A DNA stretch of 35,709 nt, from positions 1-35,709 of the forward strand of contig CAJLWS010000002.1 of NCBI GenBank assembly GCA_905210385.1, written 5' to 3'. Both the position numbers and the translations under genes were made by a program. The notes beneath the pieces were generated by a model, which was given only the letters and a program-made list of their open reading frames with translations, made no database searches and was not told the DNA's origin. The DNA comes from an uncultured Eubacteriales bacterium. Its GTDB lineage: Bacteria; Bacillota; Clostridia; Oscillospirales; Oscillospiraceae. Positions 8,238 to 15,531 of the stretch are shown piece after piece (within the stretch, counting starts at the first letter, position 1; each line of letters begins with the position of its first letter).

Positions 8238-9740
8238 CTACTGAATCGCAGCTTCCATGATACGCTTTTGATCCAACAGTTCACGTTTTTCAATCAGGGT
8301 TACACGGTGGTCGTGCATAACCATAACTCGGTTACTCACTTTCAAAATTTCGGGAAGATCTGATGATATCATTAAAATGGATACCTTCCTCCTAGCCAGT
8401 TGCTGCATAAGCTGGTATATTTCTGCTTTAACTGCCACATCGATCCCCCGAGTGGGTTCATCCAGTATCATGATGTCTGGTTGAATAGACAGCCATTTTG
8501 CTAAGACAACTTTTTGTTGATTGCCTCCGCTGAGATTGCTAACCAATTGATCCTGATCCCGAGCTGCTACTGACAACTGTTTCATGTAGTCAGCTGCAAT
8601 TTCCCGCTCCTGCTTTCCTCTCCACAAAATGGCTTTTAGTTCCCGTAGTTTCACCAAGAGCAAATTCTCTCGGATGGATAACCCACCGATCAACCCAACT
8701 CGTTTTCGGTCCTCAGGCAATAGTGCAAACCCATTTTTGATTGCTGTGTCAGGGCTGTTATTTACTATTTTCCTGCCGTTTTTTACAAGGGTTCCATTCC
8801 CTGCACGGGTAATTCCAAACAACATCTCTGCCAGCTCCGTTCGTCCTGCTCCAACCAGTCCGAACACGCCGAGTATTTCTCCTTCCAGCAGGTCAAAATT
8901 CACTGGCGTTTCACAGCCCATCACGTGAAAATTGCGGACAGATAGGGCCACTGGCGTCCCGTCAGGCAAGGAGTGCGCCGGTACCTCATCTCGTTCCAAT
9001 TCGCGTCCGATCATCATTTTGATCAATTCACTCTGCGTGGTCTGCGCCACATCCACTGTATTGATCAGGCTCCCATCACGGAAAACAGTAATCCGATCCC
9101 CAATCGCAAAGATCTCATCCATTCGGTGAGAAATATAGACAATTCCGATCCCTTGCTGTTTTGCTTGTTGAATCAACCCAAATAGGATTCCCACCTCCCG
9201 GTCACTGAGACTGGAAGTAGGTTCATCCAACACTAAGATCCGGGCATTGGATGAAATTGCTTTGGCAATTTCCACCGTCTGCTTTTCCGCAACGGACAGG
9301 GTTTCCACCAAACGTTTTGGGTCTGCATGGCACTGCACCTTTTCCAGCTGTTTTACTGCCCCTTGATATAGGGTCGGCCAGTCCACCATGCCCATACGCA
9401 ACGGCTCATTGCCTAAATACAGGTTCTCAGCGATGCTGATATTATCAATCAAATTGGACTCCTGATAGACCATGCACACGCCCAATCGCTGAGCTGTAAC
9501 CGGATCCTTTATATTGACCCGCTTAAGTTCCCCCGTTTCGTCCGCCACCCGGATAGTCCCACTGTCCAAAGGAACCGCACCAGCTAATATTTTCATCAAT
9601 GTGGACTTCCCCGCGCCGTTTTCTCCAATCAACACATGAACTTCTCCGCTCTTAAGATCAAAGTTAACGCCGTGAAGCACCTCGACTCCGCCATACGATT
9701 TGGTTATGGCCTCCATTTCTAAAATAGTACATTTTTCCAT
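8238..9740 (-). CDS. ribose-class (RbsA-like) double-domain ABC ATPase
   Basis: A 500-residue protein with two fused ATPase domains, the mark of the CUT2 sugar importer class. The first half has Walker A GENGAGKS (39-46), a degenerate signature LSVAEKQ, and Walker B ILVLDEPTSSL. The second half has a degenerate Walker A (GLVGAGRTE), a canonical LSGGNQQKVVLAKW signature and IMILDEPTRGID. This asymmetry is normal for RbsA/MglA/XylG. The ATG at 9740 follows GGTGAAGATAT. It is separated from the binding-protein gene by a short hairpin. Confidence 0.95.
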   Translation of the reverse strand: MEKCTILEMEAITKSYGGVEVLHGVNFDLKSGEVHVLIGENGAGKSTLMKILAGAVPLDSGTIRVADETGELKRVNIKDPVTAQRLGVCMVYQESNLIDNISIAENLYLGNEPLRMGMVDWPTLYQGAVKQLEKVQCHADPKRLVETLSVAEKQTVEIAKAISSNARILVLDEPTSSLSDREVGILFGLIQQAKQQGIGIVYISHRMDEIFAIGDRITVFRDGSLINTVDVAQTTQSELIKMMIGRELERDEVPAHSLPDGTPVALSVRNFHVMGCETPVNFDLLEGEILGVFGLVGAGRTELAEMLFGITRAGNGTLVKNGRKIVNNSPDTAIKNGFALLPEDRKRVGLIGGLSIRENLLLVKLRELKAILWRGKQEREIAADYMKQLSVAARDQDQLVSNLSGGNQQKVVLAKWLSIQPDIMILDEPTRGIDVAVKAEIYQLMQQLARRKVSILMISSDLPEILKVSNRVMVMHDHRVTLIEKRELLDQKRIMEAAIQ

Positions 9741-9760
9741 ATATCTTCACCAATTTTAGG

Positions 9761-9787
9761 AAGGGGAGAGAACGTCTCTCTCCCCTT
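9761..9787 (-). other. intercistronic hairpin between binding-protein and ATPase genes
   Basis: A perfect 10-bp stem (9761-9770 with 9778-9787) with a 7-base loop, directly after the binding-protein stop. On the minus strand it is followed by CCTAAAATT rather than a T run. It is more likely a stabilising or partial read-through structure than a full terminator. Such hairpins commonly raise binding protein above the membrane parts. Confidence 0.55.
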
Positions 9788-9816
9788 TTGATGTTCAACC
9801 TATATGCGACACGAAG

Positions 9817-10848
9817 TTACTCATAGGTCCCCGAATTATAGATGTCCTGATACTCCTGCTCCCGTTCCAGGAACTCCTCAGCATTTTCTTTGGTAACTAC
9901 ATGGACCTCCGTGTAGATGTTTTCGTCCACACTCTCGCCTCGTAAAATAGCCGCCATCGTTTTGACAGCCGAATATCCCATCTGATATGGATCCTGACTG
10001 ATCGTACCGATAAACCGCGGATTCTCCAAAATCGCAGTCAAGGACTCTACGTCGCTGTCTACTCCAAAAATAGGAATATCCACGTTGGCAGCATCTACCG
10101 CCGCCAGAGCACCCAACGCGGCCTGTTGGTTGCTTCCCCAAATCATATCCAGATCGGGATGCGCCTGCAGAATGCTCTCAGTGGCATTCAGTGCTGCCGT
10201 ACGGTCACTTCCGCCATCTCCATAGTAGGTGGCAATCGTGATTCCAGGATACTCTTCGGCCAAGGTGTCTTTAAATCCCGCCTCACGATCTACAGTCGCA
10301 TCCACGGTAGACCAACCAACGATGGCGATATTTCCTTGCCCCTCTAGATAATCACCCACAAAACGCGCCGCCATACAGCCAATCTCATAGTTGTCAGAAG
10401 CAACATGGAAATCCACCTGAGTCTCACTGACACCTACATCCACCGTACCGACCGGGATGCTCTGATTCACTTCTGACGCAATAGGGGAAAGGCCTGCAGA
10501 GTCAATCGCATACATCAACAGCCCGTCAATTCCCCTTTGAACCAGATTTTCCACATCGGCAATCTGCGTCTGCATATCATTGTTCGCAGAGGTGGAAATC
10601 AACTCGATGCCTTCCTCTCTGGCAGCAACCTCAGCTCCCAAACGCCCGGCAATGCAATATGGGACCCAAGCCCAACCGCAGGAATAGCCGATAACCAGTT
10701 CCTCTCCAGGGTTCTCGCTTACTTCCTCTTGTCCCGAACCCTGGGGAGACGGCTCTGTGCTGGGCGGGTTTCCTTGTTCTCCACCGCAGCCAGCAAAAAT
10801 CCCCAAAATAATGCCAATTGCCAGAGTCAACGAGATCACCTTTTTCAT
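9817..10848 (-). CDS. periplasmic-binding-protein-like sugar-binding lipoprotein (RbsB/Peripla_BP_4 class)
   Basis: A 343-residue exported lipoprotein: basic N terminus MKKV, hydrophobic stretch, and lipobox FAGC with Cys21 as the lipidation site, then a Ser/Pro/Glu linker (about 22-45). The mature part has the type I binding fold of ribose/galactose binders: GYSCGWAWVPYCIAGRLGAEVAAREEG, NDMQTQIADVENLVQRGIDGLLMYAID, and later DMIWGSNQQAALGALAAVDAANV and GTISQDPYQMGYSAVKTM. The ATG at 10848 is preferred over one at 10890, since it starts the signal peptide and AAGGGGAAATAGT precedes it. It is the first gene of the minus-strand operon and should set substrate specificity. Confidence 0.92.
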   Translation of the reverse strand: MKKVISLTLAIGIILGIFAGCGGEQGNPPSTEPSPQGSGQEEVSENPGEELVIGYSCGWAWVPYCIAGRLGAEVAAREEGIELISTSANNDMQTQIADVENLVQRGIDGLLMYAIDSAGLSPIASEVNQSIPVGTVDVGVSETQVDFHVASDNYEIGCMAARFVGDYLEGQGNIAIVGWSTVDATVDREAGFKDTLAEEYPGITIATYYGDGGSDRTAALNATESILQAHPDLDMIWGSNQQAALGALAAVDAANVDIPIFGVDSDVESLTAILENPRFIGTISQDPYQMGYSAVKTMAAILRGESVDENIYTEVHVVTKENAEEFLEREQEYQDIYNSGTYE

Positions 10849-10947
10849 ACTATTTCCCCTTTTCTTTGGCTGGTCGCCAGTAGATTTCAAATGGGGTTAT
10901 TTCTTGCTATCCGTCTTACGAATCAAGCTGCCCCATTTGTTGGCACA

Positions 10948-10977
10948 ATTATAATATTTATATGGTTGTCCCGTCAA
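10948..10977 (-). promoter_or_regulatory. promoter of the sugar operon (binding protein to agaS)
   Basis: On the minus strand TTGACG (10972-10977) and a perfect TATAAT (10948-10953) are separated by 18 bases. The -35 lies inside the palindrome at 10961-10982, so a repressor bound there would block RNA polymerase. Transcription would start near 10941, about 93 bases before the binding-protein ATG. Confidence 0.7.
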
Positions 10978-10982
10978 CCATA
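10961..10982. promoter_or_regulatory. operator 1, 22-bp palindrome
   Basis: Half sites TATGGTTGTC and GTCAACCATA surround the spacer CC. Symmetry extends outward to 10956-10987 with AT bases. It covers the -35 of the minus-strand operon promoter. The same 22-bp pattern recurs at 11072-11093. Confidence 0.65.
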
Positions 10983-10992
10983 TAAATGTATT

Positions 10993-11022
10993 TTGCTATA
11001 TTTCGTTGTTTTATCCTATTTT
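10993..11022 (+). promoter_or_regulatory. alternative weak promoter for the gatZ-like gene
   Basis: TTGCTA (10993-10998), 18 bases, then TATTTT (11017-11022). If used, the transcript would include operator 2 and the AGGAGG plus ATG-TAG start-stop at 11094-11114. Confidence 0.3.
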
Positions 11023-11071
11023 AATTTGTCTGTTTTATATATTTTAACGTTTTATTTTTGCTTTTTACTTA

Positions 11072-11093
11072 TATGCTTGACAGGTCAACCATA
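11072..11093. promoter_or_regulatory. operator 2, 22-bp palindrome
   Basis: Half sites TATGCTTGAC and GTCAACCATA surround the spacer AG. They match operator 1 in the right half exactly and in the left half at 8 of 10 bases. It overlaps a perfect TTGACA at 11077-11082 and ends at the AGGAGG sequence. Confidence 0.65.
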
Positions 11094-11104
11094 GGAGGTG
11101 TAAT
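11077..11104 (+). promoter_or_regulatory. probable promoter for the gatZ-like gene
   Basis: TTGACA (11077-11082), 16 bases, then TGTAAT (11099-11104). It would start transcription near 11111, leaving a leader of about 28 nt before the ATG at 11139 and excluding the upstream AGGAGG/ATG-TAG from the mRNA. The -35 sits within operator 2. Confidence 0.5.
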
Positions 11105-11138
11105 TTATATGTAGGTAAGCAACTTGGGGGATCTGGAT

Positions 11139-12455
11139 ATGGAAAATAGTTTATATCAACTCATTAAAAAACGAAGCCATGGCATTTCAGCAGGGATTGT
11201 CAGTTTTTGCACTGCGCACCCACTTGTCCTTGAAGCTTGTATGGAGCAGGCGCTGCAATTTGACGGTGATCTACTCATAGAAGCTACCGCCAATCAAGTC
11301 AATCAATTCGGCGGTTATACCGGAATGCGTCCAGCCGATTTCCGCGATCTGGTCTTCTCCATAGCCGATACAGTTGACTTTCCGAAAAACCGAATCCTTC
11401 TTGGCGGAGATCACTTAGGTCCAACGGTCTGGAAAGGTCTTCCTGAGTCTGATGCCATGGCAAATGCCATAGAATTGGTTCGTTCATTTATCTCTGCGGG
11501 CTATCAAAAAATCCATTTAGATACCAGCATGCGCCTAGCTGACGATCCCTTAGATACTCCGCTTTCTGACGAAACCATCGCCCGCCGAGGCGCGCTTCTA
11601 TTTCAAGCCTGCGAAACCGCTTTTGAAGATCTCCGCAAACAGCACCCCGACATTTGCCCCCCGGCTTATGTCATCGGCAGCGAGGTGCCCATTCCCGGAG
11701 GAACACAGGGAACGGCAGAAGATCTGTTAACGATCACTCACCCTGAGGCCTTGCTGCATACCGTCGAGGCTTATCAACACGCGTTTACTCAGTTGGGCTA
11801 CTCTCATCATTTTAATCGCATTATTGGCATTGTCGTTCAGCCCGGTGTTGAATTTGGTGATGATACCATTCACCGTTATGACCGCAACGCCGCACGCTCC
11901 TTAACCAATACCGCAGCAAAGTTGCCTGGAATTGTGCTCGAAGGCCACTCTACCGACTATCAGCCTGCCTCACTATTACGAGAAATGGTAGAGGATGGCA
12001 TCGCCATCCTCAAAGTTGGTCCAGCTCTGACTTTTTCTCTTCGCGAGGGGTTGTTCGCACTAAGCTATATAGAGCGCGAATTGGTTCCCGAATTTCAGCA
12101 GGCACACCTCATAGAGACGCTTGATCAGTTAATGAAAAATGATCCCTCGAACTGGGCAAATCATTACTTTGGTACTGAACAGCAGCTACAGATCAAGCGT
12201 CGCTATAGCTACTCAGATCGATGCCGTTACTATTTCTCCCACCCTCGCTTCCAGCACGCCACAGAAAATCTATTCCAAAATTTAGATCGGGTCTCTATTC
12301 CTATGGGCCTATTACACCAGTATCTTCCAGCTCAATACTACAAAGTACGAGACGGTCGGCTTCCGCTAAACCCTCGCGCATTGGCAAAGGATTGTGTGGT
12401 TGAGTTGATTTCAGACTACCAGTATGCAGTCTACCCACAGACTCACTGTCGTTAA
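11139..12455 (+). CDS. gatZ: GatZ/KbaZ family protein (tagatose-bisphosphate aldolase non-catalytic subunit family)
   Basis: A 438-residue protein matching the GatZ/KbaZ family throughout: GIVSFCTAHPLVLEACMEQA, then EATANQVNQFGGYTGMRPADFRD (48-70), LGGDHLGPTVW (88-98), KIHLDTSM, IGSEVPIPGGTQG, VQPGVEFGDD and LEGHSTDYQ. In E. coli, GatZ/KbaZ is needed with the class II aldolase GatY/KbaY for full tagatose-1,6-bisphosphate aldolase activity. No GatY/KbaY is in the window. The ATG at 11139 is chosen because GGGGG lies 8 bases upstream; TTG at 11124 is an in-frame alternative. A stronger AGGAGG upstream leads to an in-frame ATG at 11109 followed at once by TAG. It is divergent from the importer operon and shares the operator region. 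Confidence 0.87.
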   Translation: MENSLYQLIKKRSHGISAGIVSFCTAHPLVLEACMEQALQFDGDLLIEATANQVNQFGGYTGMRPADFRDLVFSIADTVDFPKNRILLGGDHLGPTVWKGLPESDAMANAIELVRSFISAGYQKIHLDTSMRLADDPLDTPLSDETIARRGALLFQACETAFEDLRKQHPDICPPAYVIGSEVPIPGGTQGTAEDLLTITHPEALLHTVEAYQHAFTQLGYSHHFNRIIGIVVQPGVEFGDDTIHRYDRNAARSLTNTAAKLPGIVLEGHSTDYQPASLLREMVEDGIAILKVGPALTFSLREGLFALSYIERELVPEFQQAHLIETLDQLMKNDPSNWANHYFGTEQQLQIKRRYSYSDRCRYYFSHPRFQHATENLFQNLDRVSIPMGLLHQYLPAQYYKVRDGRLPLNPRALAKDCVVELISDYQYAVYPQTHCR

Positions 12456-12573
12456 TATGAACGATTCTGCCTCAGGCACCACATAATATGCAGTCTACGT
12501 ATTCCCACAAAGTCATAGCATTTTTGAGAAACCGCAATATTGGGTGTTTCTCCCCCACTTCCCTCATGACGAA

Positions 12574-12613
12574 CCTGGCCGGCTCCGAGCGGAGCTGGCC
12601 AGGCTTTTCTCTT
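12574..12613 (+). terminator. terminator after the gatZ-like gene, copy 2 of the repeated hairpin
   Basis: Arms 12574-12586 and 12591-12603 pair over 13 bp (one G-T) around a GAGC loop, followed by CTTTTCTCTT on the plus strand. It overlaps the 3' end of the convergent deacetylase gene. Its 31-nt core (12574-12604) is identical to 1304-1334. Confidence 0.7.
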
Positions 12614-13382
12614 AGTCAGTTGGACACTGCCGGCCGGTGTGGTCGATGGTATAGTCCTCGCCGTATGCTCCATCCACGATCAGCTCTGAAATGGGCACAA
12701 AGGTATAGCCGTCCTGAAGTAGGGTCTCGATGATACTGGGAAGCGCTTCCGGGGTGTGTAGGGCCGCGTTATGAAAGAGAACAATGGATCCTGGCTGCAC
12801 CTTCGAGGTAACCCGTTTCGTGATCTCTTCTGCCGATAAGTCCTTCCAGTCCAGGCTGTCCACGTCCCACTGGATTGGTTCCATACCCATGGCCCGCACC
12901 GCGTTGATCACATGGTCATCATACTCCCCGTAGGGGCAGCGAAACAGGGTGGGCCGCACCCCGGTCACCGCCTCAATCTTATCATTACAGGCATTCAGAT
13001 TTTGTGTGATCTCCTCCGTGCTCAGGCTGTTGAAATGGGCATGGTCATCGGAGTGGCTCATAATCTCGTGCCCTGCGTCATGCAACGCCTTGACTGACTC
13101 CGGATATTTGTCCACCCACTCCCCTACTACGAAGAAGGTGGCTTTAACCTGATAGCGGTCCATGATATCTATGAGCTGCTGAGTATCCTCGTTGCCCCAA
13201 GCCGCATCAAAGCTGATGGACAGCACTTTATAGTCCTTCTGTACGCAGTAAATGGGCAGCTGTCTGGTAGTGGCCGACGCTCCCACCACTGCCGGGTTGC
13301 TCACCGTTAAGAACATCAACGCAGCAGCTGCCATACACCCCAAAATTGCCAATGTTCTGCGCCGGATTAAAAGAAATCTCAT
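12612..13382 (-). CDS. polysaccharide (peptidoglycan-type) deacetylase, PdaB-like NodB domain
   Basis: A 256-residue protein with an N-terminal signal/anchor helix (about residues 7-35), then one NodB homology domain. The five NodB motifs are visible: SISFDAAWGNEDTQ (metal Asp; FDAAW replaces the common FDDG as in PdaB-like enzymes), MSHSDDHAHF (metal histidines), RCPYGEYD, QWDVDSLDWK and IVLFHNA (catalytic His region). Such enzymes de-N-acetylate peptidoglycan or related glycans outside the membrane, often in sporulation. GGGGGAGG precedes the ATG. It stands alone between terminators, convergent with the gatZ-like gene. Confidence 0.9.
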   Translation of the reverse strand: MRFLLIRRRTLAILGCMAAAALMFLTVSNPAVVGASATTRQLPIYCVQKDYKVLSISFDAAWGNEDTQQLIDIMDRYQVKATFFVVGEWVDKYPESVKALHDAGHEIMSHSDDHAHFNSLSTEEITQNLNACNDKIEAVTGVRPTLFRCPYGEYDDHVINAVRAMGMEPIQWDVDSLDWKDLSAEEITKRVTSKVQPGSIVLFHNAALHTPEALPSIIETLLQDGYTFVPISELIVDGAYGEDYTIDHTGRQCPTD

Positions 13383-13461
13383 TGTCAGATCCTCCCCCTG
13401 TTTTCAGGATACAGTATCAGACTATGAGACCATTTGTAAAATCAGAATCTTTTGATCCGGA

Positions 13462-13505
13462 ACAAAAACAACAACGAACCCAGCCGCCCCAAAAGGCGGC
13501 TGGGT
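13462..13505 (-). terminator. intrinsic terminator of the BKACE operon
   Basis: Arms 13478-13488 and 13495-13505 form a perfect 11-bp GC-rich stem with a 6-base loop. On the minus strand it is followed by TCGTTGTTGTTTTTGTT, a clear T-rich tail. It lies about 160 bases beyond the alpha/beta hydrolase stop; the 160 bases hold nothing recognisable. Confidence 0.85.
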
Positions 13506-13664
13506 CTAAGGTTACGATGGGAAGGTTATAGCCTTCTGCTATGTGTGTCGCCGCCGAAAATGGACTTCAATCCACACCTGCAGATGCAAGTTCCGCAAGC
13601 TTTCCCGATAGGCTCAGTCTGGTCAAGCCGCCTCACAGGGAAATGCCAGAGACTGTCCTTCGTT

Positions 13665-14582
13665 TCAGCTGACGGGAATCGCTACCGGCTTGCCTGCAAA
13701 GTCCACAATCGCTTGCATGAATTCCATGGGTTTTTCCCCACTGGCCAAATGCGTGCAATCGCGGAAGATGTGAATCGTTGGCTCTGGGATTCTCTCGGCA
13801 ATCCAGTAAGCGATTTCCGGACTATACAGAGAACCCGGATCCGCAAAGAACAGCCCGGTAGGCACATCGATGCGCCCCAGCGCTTCCCGGTAGTCTCCGC
13901 TGTCACAGGACTCCCAGTAGATCCGGTTGGCATGTCGGTTCTCCTCTGGCGCGCTGATCAAATGCTCCAGCAGCTCTGACTTTCCTGCCGCAGCCGCCTT
14001 GGCCCGGACAGCTCGCTCGTACTCCGGGCTCTCGTCAAAGGTGCGCACCTCCTCCGGCGTGTGCTGGAAGATGGTCTGTTCTGCAAAAAATACGGAGAAT
14101 GCCTTGTAGTTGTGCTCCATATTGTACAGATCCCGCTCCATCTGCTCCCAAGTGTACCACCCCTGGTAAATTCCCAGCTTCCATTCCTTGTCGCTTACCG
14201 GCTTCGGCGACATGTCTCCAATGATAATTTTGGACATGTGCAATGTCCCATACTGCTGAAGGTAGTAGAATAACACTGCAGCTCCCATGGAGTAGCCCAG
14301 TACCACGGCATCATCAATACGCAAGTGCTCCAGCAGCTCCTTCATGTCTTGCGCAGACCGGGGAATCCCAAGATTCTCAGTAGCCGGTGACTGCCCGCAC
14401 CCCCTTTGGTCAAAGCACAGGCAGCGGAATCCACGCATACCCAGCCCTTGGAGCAGCGGGCGCTGGGTCTCCGCCTCACCCCCCCATCCGTGAATCCAGA
14501 CAAAGGGAACCCCTTCTCCAATATCCAGATAAGAAATGACTCCTCCGTCTGAGGCCACAAACGTTTCTCGCACATCTCTCAT
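13665..14582 (-). CDS. alpha/beta hydrolase fold protein
   Basis: A 305-residue soluble hydrolase. Visible are the oxyanion-hole strand WIHGWGG (29-35), FDQRGCGQSP, the nucleophile elbow LGYSMGAA with Ser98, and a late DCTHLASGEKP segment supplying the catalytic histidine. A cap region lies at about residues 130-210. No signal peptide is seen, so it is cytoplasmic. It is the last gene of the operon, 17 bases after the BKACE gene, and lacks a strong ribosome site. In this context it could be a thioesterase, or an esterase acting on a pathway intermediate, much as a thioesterase accompanies carnitine dehydrogenase and BKACE; that role is inference. Confidence 0.85.
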   Translation of the reverse strand: MRDVRETFVASDGGVISYLDIGEGVPFVWIHGWGGEAETQRPLLQGLGMRGFRCLCFDQRGCGQSPATENLGIPRSAQDMKELLEHLRIDDAVVLGYSMGAAVLFYYLQQYGTLHMSKIIIGDMSPKPVSDKEWKLGIYQGWYTWEQMERDLYNMEHNYKAFSVFFAEQTIFQHTPEEVRTFDESPEYERAVRAKAAAAGKSELLEHLISAPEENRHANRIYWESCDSGDYREALGRIDVPTGLFFADPGSLYSPEIAYWIAERIPEPTIHIFRDCTHLASGEKPMEFMQAIVDFAGKPVAIPVS

Positions 14583-14599
14583 GTAATTCGCCGCCCTTC

Positions 14600-15508
14600 T
14601 TATTTCAGGCCGAGAATCTCCCGGGCTTCATCCGGAGCCGCTACCTCCCGGCCCAATTCCCGGGCGATGCGGGCCATCTTAGAAATCGGCTCTGCGTTGG
14701 ACTTTGCCAACTGGCCCTTCCCGATATAGAGGTTATCTTCCAATCCTACGCGGACGTTGCCTCCAAGCACCATTGCCACCGTTGTGATGTCGAACTGCTC
14801 TTTGCCCGCAGCCGCGCAGGACCATACAAAGTTGCCCTCTCCGAGCACTTTTTTTGCTGTGTTCACCAGGAAGAGCAGGTTATCCACCGAGGCAGGGATC
14901 CCCCCCATGACGCCTGTCACAAACTGGAGGTAGACCGGCGGCTTGACCATTCCTTTCTTTAAGAAGTAAGCGATGTTGCTGATCATCCCCACCTCATAGA
15001 CCTCAAATTCCGGCTTGGTACCATTTTCGTTCATGACCCGGACATAATCCTCAATGTCCTGGAAGGTATTCGCAAATGGGACAGTATAGGTATTTTTAAC
15101 AAAGGGAATCTCCCAGTCATACTTAGGCTGTTTAATCTTATCCGCAATGGGGGCAAAGCAAAAGTTTACCGACCCTGCATTGCAGGAGGCCAATTCCGCC
15201 TTGCACACCGGTACACTGGCCAACCGCTCCTCAATATTCATACCAATGGCGCCGCCGGTAGTAATCCCCACCACTACATCACACTGCGCCCGCACGCCGT
15301 CTGTAATGTATTTCATCAGCGCTGTATCACTGCTGGGCCGCCCATCCTTCGGATCTCGGGCGTGAAGATGGACAACCGCCGCCCCGGCCCTACAGGCGGC
15401 TACCGCCTCGGCAATGATTTTATCCGGCGTGTCGGGCAGATAGGGCGACATACTCGGAATATGAACTGCTCCGGTAACAGCAGCAGTCAGTATTACTTTG
15501 TTTGACAT
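14600..15508 (-). CDS. beta-keto acid cleavage enzyme (BKACE, DUF849 / 3-keto-5-aminohexanoate cleavage family)
   Basis: BKACE enzymes react a beta-keto acid with acetyl-CoA to give acetoacetate and a new acyl-CoA, using a divalent metal in a TIM barrel. The 302 residues start with the family sequence VILTAAVTGAVHIPSMSPYLPDTP. Zinc-binding His47 and His49 lie in VVHLHARDPKDGRPS, and the C-terminal LGGNVRVGLEDNLYIGKGQLAKSNAE block is diagnostic. The usual GRxQ near residue 235 reads GKEQ here, so subfamily specificity may differ. AGGAGGAGAACA precedes the ATG. The upstream neighbour, a 3-hydroxyacyl-CoA dehydrogenase-like protein, could make the keto acid substrate. The substrate class is not known. 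Confidence 0.93.
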   Translation of the reverse strand: MSNKVILTAAVTGAVHIPSMSPYLPDTPDKIIAEAVAACRAGAAVVHLHARDPKDGRPSSDTALMKYITDGVRAQCDVVVGITTGGAIGMNIEERLASVPVCKAELASCNAGSVNFCFAPIADKIKQPKYDWEIPFVKNTYTVPFANTFQDIEDYVRVMNENGTKPEFEVYEVGMISNIAYFLKKGMVKPPVYLQFVTGVMGGIPASVDNLLFLVNTAKKVLGEGNFVWSCAAAGKEQFDITTVAMVLGGNVRVGLEDNLYIGKGQLAKSNAEPISKMARIARELGREVAAPDEAREILGLK

Positions 15509-15531
15509 TGTTCTCCTCCTAAGTATTTGCT

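Noticed and set aside
12422..12498. short repeated ATGCAGTCTAC at the gatZ end and in the following gap
   Set aside because: Only about 12 bases are shared and no wider repeat or mobile-element structure surrounds them; probably chance or a small local duplication.
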